Positions 1-11,242 of a DNA stretch of 64,000 nt are shown here, piece after piece (position 1 is the stretch's first letter; each line of letters begins with the position of its first letter). The notes under the pieces are model-generated. The model ran no database searches and was not told the DNA's origin. It was given only the letters and a program-made list of their open reading frames with translations. Where the stretch lies: contig JAKZAN010000004.1 of the NCBI GenBank assembly GCA_023053545.1, positions 11,036,001 through 11,100,000 of the forward strand, in the 5' to 3' direction. This DNA comes from Lepidurus packardi (lineage: Eukaryota; Arthropoda; Branchiopoda; Notostraca; Triopsidae). The position numbers and the translations under genes are program-made.

Positions 1-3
1 TCC

Positions 4-40
4 TATAAAAACCCCGCTTGTTTTCGCTCCCCATTTCATT
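4..40 (+). promoter_or_regulatory. Core promoter of the cuticle-protein gene (TATA box and initiator)
   Basis: A TATAAAA box lies at 4-10 and an arthropod-type initiator TCATT at 36-40, 32 bp downstream. This is the usual TATA-to-start spacing and sits about 90 bp before the ATG at 125. The call rests on motif and spacing only. Confidence 0.55.
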
Positions 41-124
41 CGACAACTGAAATTTGACTGTTCAAGTTTTACCCCTTTTCTCCCAGGTGAAATTTCTTTA
101 GTGTGTAGACCCCCAATTTTTAAA

Positions 125-2110
125 ATGCGTCCAGCACAGGTAAATATAACATGTATAGAATCGTAATATAGAGTATTTCAAACCCGCGTAGGCAGATTAA
201 AATGTAATTTCTATTAACAGTATTTCATATTGTTGCTGGGTGCACTTTCACTCGAATGGAGCTCTTCGGACGGGCTCCCACAGTCACGCCCACCGTACCG
301 TCGTGTTCGCCTCTTCTCTAACGCTCCCATTCAAGCACCGCCTGGTTATAATGCATTTAGCAATAATTCCCAATTAGCTCCCACAATTCCGTCTTCTCGA
401 CTGCAAGATAACCCCAAAGTCGAAAGAACGTATGTCCAAACCACGCCCAAACCCCGTGTGTACCCAGCCTACACCTACCCAAGCCCCGCCCAAGCCACGC
501 CCAGACTTCGCGAAGAGGTTGAAGAACAATCTGATTATGAATATATCGATTTTGAAGACTTTGCGGACGATTTTGTAAACGAAAGGAGGAGACCCGTAGA
601 TCTACCGCAATTGGAAACGGAACGGGGAAGAGTGATAAGGCCTGTTTACGCAAATTATCCGACTTATGTGGACGCCCCACAAGCCGCAAAAGTTCGTCCA
701 GCACAAACTTACTACGCTGAAGTGGGCGAAAAGAAGAAGCATGATCAAGCTCAAGCGTACGCTAGTTTACTCGACGCCCAAAGCCCGATCGCAGAACAGG
801 CCGAGTGGATTAGACAGATGGAACTGCGAAAGAGGATAGCTCAGGCCACCTTAGCTCCGCCCACAATGCCTCCTACGACAACAACTACCAGTACTACTAC
901 GACGAGTACAACTACCCCTGCTCCAGTCACTATTTCGCAGTTGAAAACCGTGATGATGAATCCCCAGCAATTTGACAGCTTATTCGACCAAGAGGAATTT
1001 AAACAGAAGCGGCAGAAATACCGCTTGGTGAAGGTCGCCGACTCTGGGAAGACAGAAGAAAGGATTCAGCCTAAACTGCAAAAAATGTACGAAACTACAA
1101 CAGCGAGATCTCCATTCAAAACTCAAAACGAACAACGCTACCTGGATTATGGTCCACGCCCCATTACCAAACAAGCTGAACCTTTTACAGAGTCGAATAG
1201 ATACTACAAACCTGACTTAAAAACTCAGGACGGACAACGCTACCAGAATTACGGTCCATCAGCACCCGTTACCAAACACGCTGAACCGATTACAGAGTCG
1301 AATAGATACTACAAATCTGACTTAAAAACTGAGGACGAACAACGCTATCAAGATTACGGTACATCTGCACCCGTTACAAATAGACAAGCTGAATCGATCA
1401 CAGAGTCGAACAGATATTATAAACCTGACTTGAACTCGGGAAGAACAACTCAGGAAGAGCAACGCTACCAGGATTATAGTCCGCCACAAACCGTTACCAA
1501 ACAACCTAAGCGTATTAGAGTGTCGAATAGACACCGTAAACCTGACTTAAAAAATCAGGATGAACAACGCTACCAGGATTATGGTCCACGACCCGTTCCT
1601 AAACAAGTTGAATCTATTACACAGTCAAGTAGATATTACAGACCGCGTACGGAAGAAAAAGTATCTGAAACAGAACCTTCTACAAACACAAACTATCAAT
1701 TTAGCACCTTTCTAGACGACGGACTGAAGGACAGTCTTCAACAACGCAAAGAATCGAGCAAAGATGGACAAGTAATATTTTTGGTTATTTTTAATGAGCA
1801 ATCGAATTAGTTTCTTACTTTGATAAAGGTGACGGGAATGTACTCGTATAGTGACGGGTTCTTCCGACATACAGTTCACTACCGAGCTGACGACACTGGG
1901 TACAACGTTCTAAGGTAAGTTGATCTGAAACTTTTTTGGAACGGTTTTAATCAATTTTGATTTAGTGAAACGCACGAACCTATTGGAGAAGGACCCTTGG
2001 AAGACGAAGAGGGTATGGCTAAAGTACAAACGAGTTTTAACGGCGAGGAGAGCAATTATACTGTGGACGCCAGGGAGATCAAAGGAACTCGTTATGTGTC
2101 TCATTTGTAG
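125..2110 (+). CDS. Secreted cuticle-type protein with C-terminal R&R chitin-binding domain
   Basis: Exons 125-139, 221-1771, 1829-1914 and 1966-2110 join in phase to 598 residues. The mini-exon 1 (MRPAQ) plus the start of exon 2 forms a hydrophobic signal peptide. Next comes a Pro/Tyr/Gln-rich region, a Thr-rich run near residues 220-240, and five imperfect ~35-residue repeats at about 305-485, each built on an RYQDYG block and an ESNRYYKPDL block. The C-terminus, from the end of exon 2 across exon 3, matches the Chitin_bind_4 (R&R) pattern: DDG, KDGQ, VTGMYSYSDG, TVHYRADDTGYNV. Known role: such proteins bind chitin in cuticle. The tyrosine-rich repeats suggest a cross-linkable matrix protein (inference). 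Start and splice sites are well supported; the exact cuticle class is uncertain. Confidence 0.85.
1124..1650 (+). repeat. Five coding tandem repeats (~105 bp) inside the cuticle-protein gene
   Basis: Each unit encodes QRYxDYG, a short Pro/Val/Thr spacer, then ESNRYYKPDL. Units two, three and four vary in length by a few codons, and unit four is the most diverged (SNRHRKPDL). The repeats keep the frame, so they are part of the protein. Confidence 0.75.
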
Positions 2111-2221
2111 CATTTTTACCACTAGAATACACTCATTTTACCCGTTACCGAAAGAAAGTTAATTCTGGATTAGCTGGGTTCTTCTTACGTTATGCCGCAA
2201 GCGTTTTTACATTATTTTACG

Positions 2222-2227
2222 AATAAA
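2222..2227 (+). terminator. AATAAA polyadenylation signal of the cuticle-protein gene
   Basis: A canonical AATAAA lies about 110 bp after the stop at 2110, the first such hexamer downstream. Confidence 0.5.
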
Positions 2228-3469
2228 TTGCTTTAATTTTCTGTTGTTTAACGAAGTCATGGGCGTATTTAAAGTCATGGGCATATTTTAAATTAAACCA
2301 CATGACTTTGTATAATACAATAGGACAGAAGAAAAATCATTACAGAAGACAATTTGACACCTGAAAGAAAAAAAAAATGAAAAGGAACTGCATAAACTTT
2401 TTTAAATAAAGTACTAAAGTTTCGAAAACTTACTTGAAAACTAAGTTATTATTTTCAGCAAACTCGCAACCTGCGGTTTCACCAAAAGTATCTTGAACGT
2501 GTGGCCAGTTTAGCAAGCAGAACTGCCAGACCTCCTTTTTGATCGTATTTTTTCAACGAATCCAACACTGGATTGGCGCTTGTTGTATATCCTGGAGATC
2601 TTGCGACTACCTTATTTTAGATTAGATACTATTAGTATATAAGTATGCTTATTAATTATAAATATACCTATAATCATTGAGAAGATTGCACTGCAGCTAT
2701 AACTGAGCAAATTTAGGCAAACAAAATAAAACTTCCCGCAGAAATAAAATTGCAGCGTTGCCTACAACGTTTGCTAAACAGCATATTAGCATAGTTATGT
2801 TTACATTCATTTCGTATGTTATAATTAGATGTCTAGTTAAAACCAACACGCAAGTAGTTCTCTACGAGATATTTCATTCGAATCTAAAACTTTGGCAATG
2901 GCGCCGAAGCGGGAATTTCAAAATTTAATTTCAAGTGTTCAAATGTAGCTTCCCAACCAATCTTTCTAAAATGTTTATTGCAAGGAGAAAACGACATAGT
3001 TATGAACTAGACACATATAATGAACGTGTTTATTTCTACGAATTTAAAATAAAAGTAACAACGCAAAAATTGGCGAAGGGCACAGTCAAAAAAACACAGT
3101 TTGGCCCGTTCTTTGGTATCTCCTTCCGTCAGCTGTAGCAATAGCCCAGGGCTGCACAACTGCAATGTAACTTTGAGAAGGCTAAACCCTAACATAAGTA
3201 CAGAAAGAAAAGGCATGGCGTAGGCTATACAAGGAAGATGTGAAAACATGGGAGTTGCGTGTGAGCTGTCACGTCTTAGGACGTGTTCGCAAAGACGAAA
3301 AAACACGAAGACGAATTACTATAAAGAACGAAAAGAAAAACGTCCACGAAAAAGGATTGTCGATGCCTCTCGTTCATCTGTCTCATTCTTTTTTTAAAAG
3401 GTTTTTCTGTTCGGTTTGGATCTGTTCACACAGTTCATCTCTTATAACCAACTCAACCCGTGCAGCAAC
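2228..3469. other. Intergenic, AT-rich, no gene seen
   Basis: Short open frames on both strands lack splice context, family resemblance or protein-like composition. The part next to 3470 probably holds the 3' UTR of the calbindin-type gene on the minus strand. Confidence 0.5.
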
Positions 3470-5768
3470 TCAAGGGTTTCGTTCCACTTCTTCCTGGGAA
3501 TGTTTAGCCAAGGCCAAAAGAATCATCGTCAGCTCTTTTTTGTTGATCTTTCCATCTCGGTTAAAATCGCAGCCCCTTAAGATGGTCTCTTGAAATTCTG
3601 CCAAATCTTGCGCATCGTAGTCCTTCTTCACCAACTCTAGTAAATCTTTCAAAAATCCACCTAGTTCTTCATTCTCGATGGTGCCATTGTTATCCTAAAC
3701 CCCAGAAGAACGGACATTTGCATGAGAAAGGCTTTACAATTCTTCACTTTTTGTTATTACCCGGTCGTAGAGCGCGAAAACTCTCTCGATATCTTCTTTA
3801 CTGAGGACTGTAGGTCCTTTGAAGATTTGCCGGCAGAGAAAGTTTTCTTTCACAGGAAGCAACTTGGCCATTTCAGATAGCTGCAGCTTGCCGTCGTGAT
3901 TTGCATCAAAAACTCGCAACTAAATCAACAAAAAAGCGGGGAAATAATTGTATTTTCTTGCCTCAAAGGGAAACCTTTGTGGAGCATTTTTTATGTTCGT
4001 TTTTTTTAACTTTACCATCGTGTCTGTGTACTCAATGAGCTTATCCTCCGTGACATCATTGCGCTTAGCTTCATTCAGCAAATCCCTTAGGAAATTCTTC
4101 AGTTCATCCGCTTCGATATAACCACTTCCATCGGCGTCATACTCGCGCCAGATTTTCATAAACTCCACAGAGGAATCCAACGGATTATCGAAACGGAACA
4201 ACAGCAAGAAGTTCTCCTCCATGGGCAACAACTGGGCGAGTTCCCGGATTTCAATCTTTCCATCTTGGTTGTCATCGTAAGCTTCCAGAAAACAAGCTCT
4301 GAGTTCCACCAGCATCGCATCCGATATCACTTCAGGTCCCACATCGCTCGAATTTACCGACGATACAAACTCCCTCAAAAACCCATCTAGCTCACCACCT
4401 TCAATGTATCCATTTCCTATTCCAAAGAGAACAAAACAGAAAAGGAATAAAGCCCCATGAAGAAGTATTTCCCTCTCTGTCGCTCTTCCAAGCGTCAGTC
4501 GCGTACAATAAACTTATTCTGTAGGAAAAAAGAGACGGAAGAGATGTAAAGAGTTTTATTCTTCTCTCGAGAGAAAGTCCCGCATTGCGGAGAGAACATA
4601 CGCGGAAGAAAACGACAACGACACTTTCAGGCGGAAACCGAGTTACCCAGGATTACATTACTACTCTTTAGACCCCACCCCCAACCCTCCCATCCTCTCT
4701 CCTTCTCCATCTCAAATTTTGCGTCTATGCTCTGCAGCTGCTCTGGCTGCAGCTATCGATTGAAAAGGCGTGGGGTACATTTCTCTTCCTTCCCTGGATC
4801 TTATAAATACTGAAATAAATACTCGAGCATCCCCATACAGGGGCAACAGTCAAGTTAAATTATTTCTCCACATCCAGGACCGAAACAAGCTACATAGACT
4901 TCATGACGCAGTTAATTCTAGCGAGTTTATATTAAAAATGTTCACATGCTCACATCGTAGTTTTGCCGAAAACGCGAAGTTTGATAACGTTAGCCTAAAA
5001 AATAGGAAGAGTCTTCAATACGGTCTTCAACGCTTGTGGGCGGTTCCAGATGGCGTTAGCACCTTCCTTAATTAAAAAGTTATATTTTACCTTAACTAAA
5101 AAGAGCTCTAAAAAGTACGGAACTAGTACTTATGAAAATATGGGATGTGAATCACGAAGACACGAGCTTTCTTGTACAGTTCTTCTAAAATGGCTTTTAG
5201 TTTTAGAATTTTATTGTGCATATAAACTTCAAATAGCACTTCCTGAACAAAACCTGCATGTCTATGGCTTATTACTTTGAATAAACACTTAGAAGACCCA
5301 AAAATATAACTTTTATTACTGTCTAGGGCCTCTCTATCTGTCCATCAATTCTTATTAGCGTTGTTTTTTAACCCCCCGTGAGAAATCTAAACGACTCGCC
5401 AAAACGCAATGCTTATAAATCAAGCTTTAAAATGGCGTGTGCACGTATGCTTAGCTACGATTAGTGCCAGTGCGTGATAGGCAACGTTTTATCACAACTT
5501 GAAAACATCCGCTCTTACAAAAAGTACAAAATACAAACTCAAATTAAAAAGAAAAAACCCATCTTTGTCCGTGCTCATCTGCGAAATTACTCCCCCTTCA
5601 AAACTCGTAAATAATAGTAAAAAAACGACTGATATTACCGTCTTTATCGTAATGACTCCATACATCCATAAATTGGTGGGCGGACAGTCTTTTCAATTCG
5701 CGCGAGTCCGGATCACGGAATTGGCGCAGAAAGTTGGAACAGCGTTCCAAGTTTACTTTTAAGCTCAT
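3470..5768 (-). CDS. Cbp53E: Calbindin-32/calretinin-like protein with six EF-hands
   Basis: Exons on the minus strand: 5768-5639, 4416-4016, 3919-3761, 3694-3470, giving 304 residues (insect calbindin-32 is about 310, vertebrate calbindin 261). Six EF loops follow in order: DKDGNGYIEGGEL (across the first splice junction), DDNQDGKIEIREL, DADGSGYIEADEL, DANHDGKLQLSEM, DRDNNGTIENEEL (across a junction) and DFNRDGKINKKEL. Loop end positions keep Glu except loop 4 (Met follows the usual Glu). Known role: cytosolic calcium buffer or sensor, mainly neuronal. The first coding exon is preceded by a pyrimidine-rich acceptor at 5772-5773, so a separate 5' UTR exon lies upstream. The 1.2 kb first intron is large for this window. 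The start ATG at 5768 is the first in frame after that acceptor. Confidence 0.93.
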
Positions 5769-5771
5769 TTC

Positions 5772-8700
5772 CTGTCAAGAGTAAAGAAAACAAGAATACA
5801 ACACCACAAAAACTCTTCGCAAGACATGTCCGAAATAAAACAAAGGCAAATGTCTTTGGTAGTATTGATTGTATAAAAGCCCCTTAAGCGTGCTGGACAG
5901 CAATTTCATTTTTTTTCCGGGGGCTTACATCCTCATTATAGGGCCCTGTTTCACATTTCTGCTTAGTCATTATGCAAATTAACTCTTCTTTTTTCCTCTC
6001 TAAGTCTAAGAAACATGTCAACGATTCAACTAGCTAGAAAATCAACTCAAAACTCAGACAAATTAGCTTAGGCAAACGCTTGCAGTGCAGGAATGTTTGA
6101 ATGCAAACGAGAAAACTCTTACGTTTTGAATCCGGAAACTTTCAAAATTACTTCCAGTTATTGCCTCGGGGTACGGAGAGGACGTCTGTTTGCAAGCACG
6201 CTTCAATACTGACAGCTAGCACAAAGAGAAGCTTTGGAGTAGTGGCCATAGTCTGGGTGTTTAGTACGCAAGACATTTCTGATCCGAAACTCAATCGGAA
6301 AAGGGCGGGGCGTGTCCTATTTGCTCCCTTTTTTCCAATTCACCTCCCAACCCCCCAAAAACTAGCTACAGGTGTTGCATGGAAACACGAATAGCTTCCA
6401 TTTTGGTCGATTTTTGTTTTTGATCCATTTTTTTGCCTGTTTCCCCGCTTCAAAATCGCTTTTCCTTCGGATCGTGTTCAATGGAGGCGTGTCCTGTGGT
6501 TGGAGAGCTTGGGGAGCACCTGTAAATACTTAAGATGAAGTAGGAATTGTTACAACTCCTTTACAAGAAGGATCGTTAGCGAAACACGTTACCTCGTTAA
6601 GAAAATTCTTTCCCTTTTCCCGAATTTTCCTTTTTTTTCAGTTTCTTTCAGTTTTCAAGGGCCGTAGAGGAAAGCTGCAGCAGCCATAGAGCACGCGCAG
6701 ACCAATCAGCGTATGGATCCAGCAGAGAACCCTTGGATATAGCCTCAGGGTACACTTCCACGACTTTTTTTCCTCATAAGCTTTCCCAGGCGTGTAATAT
6801 CTTCTTAGATCAAACCGTTTTCCTCAAGTTTGTTTTTTCTTCGGGAGATTCGTTCAATTTAGCCAGTGGGGTTCCCCACCAGCTCCACACCAACGGAAAG
6901 AGGCGTGTCTCTGTTCTCTACAGCCCTTTTATTCCAGCTCTGGGTTCCCCGGAACACGCACACGCCTCATCAGCCTAGCAAACAAGAACAAAAAACTTGA
7001 GAATTAGATCAATAAACATTATTTTTCTTGTTTCTTGGAGTTATTTTTGCTGTATTGGTCCTTCCTTGACGGAATGCAAGAAAAAACATGGCACAAGCAC
7101 AGTTCCTAGTCGTGCCCTAGAAACGCCCACACTAATTTAGCAAACTTATGCTCTTGTTTGAAACCAAACTTTGCAAATAAAGGAAACCAACAACAAAAAA
7201 AAACGGAATTAACTCGAATTAAGCTAATTAGCAACACATTCACTCATGACAGTAATCTACCGGAGGCGTAAAACACGAATTAATCGTATCGAGCTTCCTT
7301 CCGGATGCTATCGAACGCGCAATTGGCAAACGCCAATTAACAAGACACTAAAAACGATAATACAAAGAAAAAAACTCGCTACGTTCGCCAGTTTAGAATT
7401 TAAACGCTTCATCAAATTGTCCAGACAGTCACCTTCCGGGACCAATCCCATTTAGACTTCTTGGCGGGTTCTGAAATTCTCAGAGGAATTTCGGAACCTT
7501 AAGAGTCCACAAAAAAGCCATTTCAAATTTGCATTTAGCCATTTGACATTCCAGATTTTCATTTCTGCTCACGTCTCAATTTACGACTCCGCAAGTTCCA
7601 CTAACGATCTAAATCATCCTCCCAATATCGAAGCGATCACCTTCTTCCAAACCTATCTTAGTAAGCCCCAAAAGAATTCCGTCCAAACTATCACTACCAT
7701 AAAAAATAAGAAAAAAAAAATTCTTCCGTATGGGGAAAAAAAAGTACAAAACCTCGGTTCAATAGTCCGAGAAAGGACTTGTATTAACTGCCCTCCTCCA
7801 TATAGGACGTAGATTATGCCCCCAGTACCTGAAAAATGCCTGAAACTTATGCTCGCTCTAAAAAAAAAACTTCATGTAAATCCCCAATTCTTTTCCAACG
7901 GAAATCTGCATTGAATAGCCCAATAATGACCAATAGTCTCCTGGTTTAAGGATTAAGTATGGGGCCGTGTATATATCCGATCGTCAATCAGCCAGGAAAG
8001 GACCTTAATCTTTGGTAAAATCCCAGTCTCAGACAAACGAGACAGCGCGTAGGCGTGTGAGCCTGTTATATATGTGACACGTATTAGGCGTCAACAATCA
8101 TCCCTGGGAGGTTCAGCGACAGCTCCGACACCTCCTCGCGGTTCCATGTTGCGTGTCATGCAAAGCTTTTCCATTTTAACGACCCATTGTTGTCCTTGTC
8201 TACCTCTCTCTTCCTTTTCCTCTTCTCAGTCTCTTGCTTACGGCTGGCCCTTACGAGCATCTCCCATCTCCAGAAAAACAGGTAACTCTAAAACAGCCCG
8301 ACAAACTAGATAAGAAAAAAATTAGGAGTAGAGGCTTCCTCATAAATATATCTTGTATTATAATACGCGCGAAAAGGTGCTGATTTACACGTACTCGTAA
8401 ATCACGACCAACATAAGAAATTCTAAAAAAAAAATCTTCCAAACAAATCTTCCAACCAAATCTTGAAGGAACTAACAAGCTCCACCCAAGGGGCATTTTT
8501 TGGCCTGCCTTCCATCAACTCTTTAAGGAACTCTTCCATCAACTCTTTAAGGAATGAGCTGAACACGGTGAATTGAATATCATCTCCACCCAAGAAGGGG
8601 AAAAAACCTAAATAAATAAATCCAAATCTTTTATTTAAATAAGATTATTTTTTGAAAATAGTTTTATCTGTGGAAAAATCTTGTTCCCGGCTCTTTTGCC

Positions 8701-9240
8701 CTACGTCGGAATTTCTTAAAGGGGCAGAAAAACAGTCGCCCCATATGGAATAGATTTCCGGACTCTGTTTGTCGGTTTGCAGGTTCACCTGTCCACCTCT
8801 TGTCAGAAGAAAAAGGGGAACTAACACTGTGGCAAGACACAATACGGTACCATCGGTATATTCCTCTCCTCCTACTCTTCTCGTTTGCCTCTGGTCGCTA
8901 TTTTACCTTGGACCACAATGCACCAAGTAAGACCTAAAAGCTGCTCCCGCAGAAGTCATCCAGTCGTCCACCAACTCCTGGACCCACCGTTTCTCCCAAA
9001 TTGCTTCCCTTTCTTGAGATCATTTCACTCCCTTTACAATCTGTGCAACGAAGATTTCAATTTGCCCGAAGGTTAATTTCATTTTCCCCACTCCCTGCAC
9101 CCTTAAGAACTCACAGTGGGTTAAGATGAGACTTTGACTGCGCGAAGACCAAGTGGACGTGGCTTTGCGTCTTAGGAATAGTGGGCGTGGTTTTTCATTT
9201 ATTTCTTAGTTTTATTCAAACAATTAAAAAGCCAAAGAAC
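5772..9240. other. Long region without an assignable gene
   Basis: Presumably holds the promoter and 5' UTR exon of the calbindin-like gene (minus) and the 5' region of the coiled-coil gene (plus). A strong donor site follows a short ATG-Cys-free stretch at 8918-8926 (ATGCACCAA then GTAAGA). It could be the 5' exon of the downstream gene, but no matching acceptor is convincing. Pyrimidine-rich sequence then TCTCTTGC at 8229 resembles a plus-strand acceptor and precedes a short open frame ending at a GT at 8281, with no recognisable product. I see nothing else. Confidence 0.4.
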
Positions 9241-11242
9241 ATGCAATGCTGGACGTTTATGTTGATCCTGGGAGTATGGGAAAGTGTAGCCACGCCACCT
9301 CCAAGCCTTCCGTCCCGCCCTACGGGAAGAACTACCCGCAGACGGGTTACGACCACGCCCCCTCCACGTTGGGGAGCGGATGCTTTGGCAGAACGCGACG
9401 CACAAATTGCGTCTGCGTTGCTGGAAGTTGCTCAAAACCAGCCTCATTTGCATATGATGGTTCAGTCCGTAAGTTTCCTAATGCATTTTTTTAAATTACA
9501 AGATTTTTTATTTATTTTTTTTTAATTTCAACTTGAAATTTAAATTCTAAACATACGGTGGCTATAAAACGCTGTAGAAGGAAGTTCTGGCGTTAGGATG
9601 GGAGTCCCAGGTAGAATTTATAGCGCCTTATAAGGAGCTATAGGTGCGAATTAGAATATATGGAAGTGGCAGAAGCCACGCCCATCATAACAATATTCTT
9701 GTCCCGAAAAAAAAAATAACAAAAATTCACATCTTCCTTGTATTGTATTGTTTTAACAGTTAGGAGAAGTCTCGGCCGGGACGCAAAGATTACAATTGGC
9801 AGTGACCCGGTTGGAGGAAACCCAGCGGCTTCTAACTGATCGTATTCAAACTTTAGGTAATTTTCTTTTTTTTATTTGAGTTTTCTCTCACAATTGAAAG
9901 GTACAAACCTGTTCTCTTAATTCCCTACGGGAGCTTCTAAATCACGATGAGGACCGAGGCGAACACCTCGTGGTCTTAAAACAAACAATCCAGGAATTGA
10001 AACAAAACGAGATATTTCAGGAATTTCTATAATTTATTCAAGTTTTTTTTTCCTGGGTTTTCTTTACTACTCAAAACCCTTGAGATCGGTTGACAAGTTG
10101 AAAAGAAATTACTTAATTAACGCAAGTATAAAAAGCTAAACGGAAAAATAAACAAAGATTGCCAAAACTTGAAACAACACACAAAGAGGACAACTCTACT
10201 GAAGAACGTAAACAAAAATTATAATAAAACAACAAACCACGATTCGGTTTAAGAAACTTTCGTTTGCTTAATAATGTTAATGATTCCGCTGTGACTACGA
10301 CAACAAAATTAAAACAGAATAAGAGAATAAAGATGTAATTCAAGAAATGCTAGTAGTTCATAACAATCTCCCTGTAATAACAACTGCGCAACCTTAACAA
10401 CCTTAACAACGTAAACACGTTCCAGCAAGGACGCAATGCTACTCCAAATTTAAGCTCTAATGAAATTTCTGGGGCTTAGGAGAGAAAATGTCGCTGTTGG
10501 AATCGCGCTGGACGCAGAGCGACCGTCGTTTCGAACGCGAAATGGGACAACTGCAGCACAAGATGGAAGACTTCCTCCGCAGTACTAATTTAGCCGACAA
10601 AAGGTAAATCAAATTACGTCAAGGTGTCCCTCTGAAGTAAACTAATGACAAACTTCCTTTTATGGTCTCCTTTCCCCATAGCGCCGATGGACTCGCTCAC
10701 AAATTAGGCCATGTGGGAGCTCAATTAGACGTCTTACAAGAGTTGCTACTCGAGAATACCAATCACGTGCGGGTCAAGAGCAATAGCCGCTCTCGTAAAC
10801 GACCCAAACGTTTACCCAAGACCCGAGCCGGTTCTCCGTCTATCATTCGTCGCGACCTCTCCCACATAGACACGGTAATATGAATGAAACTACAATCAAA
10901 CTAAAAATACACAACAAGAGGAAAACTCCCCAATAAAGTTAATTAAGTTAAAAAAAAACTTCACTCGACTAATGACTATGTTCATCTTGACAAAAGGAAT
11001 CTCAATTAGCAAACGGCTGGAGCCAAACACTGGGCGTGGCTCACGCGGACATCGTGAGGGTGGTCCGTGAATCGGAATCTCATCTACAGCACCAAATTTC
11101 GGTTCTGGCAGCCGAAAACAAAGTCTTAACTTGTTTCCTGGACCAAATTTTCGTCTCCGCCAACAATACTTTGACTCCATCCAGCCTTGGAAAGGTTCAA
11201 AGCTTGTCAGACGACTCGAAATGCCATCTACGGTGTCCCTAA
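9241..11242 (+). CDS. Secreted coiled-coil protein, family not recognised
   Basis: Exons 9241-9468, 9760-9856, 10480-10603, 10682-10874 and 10997-11242 join in phase to 295 residues. Residues 1-18 form a signal peptide (MQCWTFMLILGVWESVA). A Pro/Thr/Arg-rich linker follows, then about 110 residues of heptad-like coiled coil (LAVTRLEETQRLLTDRIQTL, then ESRWTQSDRRFEREMGQL). After this comes a strongly basic patch (SRSRKRPKRLPKTR) that could be a proprotein-convertase or matrix-binding site. A second helical stretch leads to a C-terminus with three cysteines and ending Cys-Pro. Coiled coil plus terminal cysteines suggests an oligomeric extracellular protein (inference). The last acceptor was chosen at 10995-10996 because the nearer AG at 11009-11010 would bring in a stop. 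Confidence 0.7.
9901..10032 (+). other. Possible alternative terminal exon of the coiled-coil gene
   Basis: After an AG at 9899-9900 a 43-codon frame reads SLNSLRELLNHDEDRGEH then VVLKQTIQELKQNE and ends at TAA 10030-10032. Its composition matches the coiled coil around it. It is in phase with exon 1 (ending 9468), but out of phase with exon 2 (ending 9856). No GT donor precedes its stop. Splicing exon 1 directly to it would give a 119-residue short form. It could also be a decayed exon. Confidence 0.35.

Noticed and set aside
7900..8070. Possible tRNA gene in a GC-richer patch
   Set aside because: No B-box (GGTTCGANTCC) or cloverleaf could be drawn on either strand.
8251..8496. Minus-strand frame and plus-strand frame around 8074-8313 as a small gene
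   Set aside because: No family match, no consistent splice partners, and composition like the surrounding non-coding sequence.
9901..10032. Treating this stretch as a normal internal exon of the coiled-coil gene
   Set aside because: It is out of phase with exon 2, ends in a stop and has no donor, whereas exon 2 to 10480 splices in phase. It is kept only as a possible alternative terminal exon.
10997..11010. Acceptor AG at 11009-11010 for the last exon of the coiled-coil gene
   Set aside because: In the required phase it runs into TGA within 16 codons. The acceptor at 10995-10996 gives an open frame to a good terminus.
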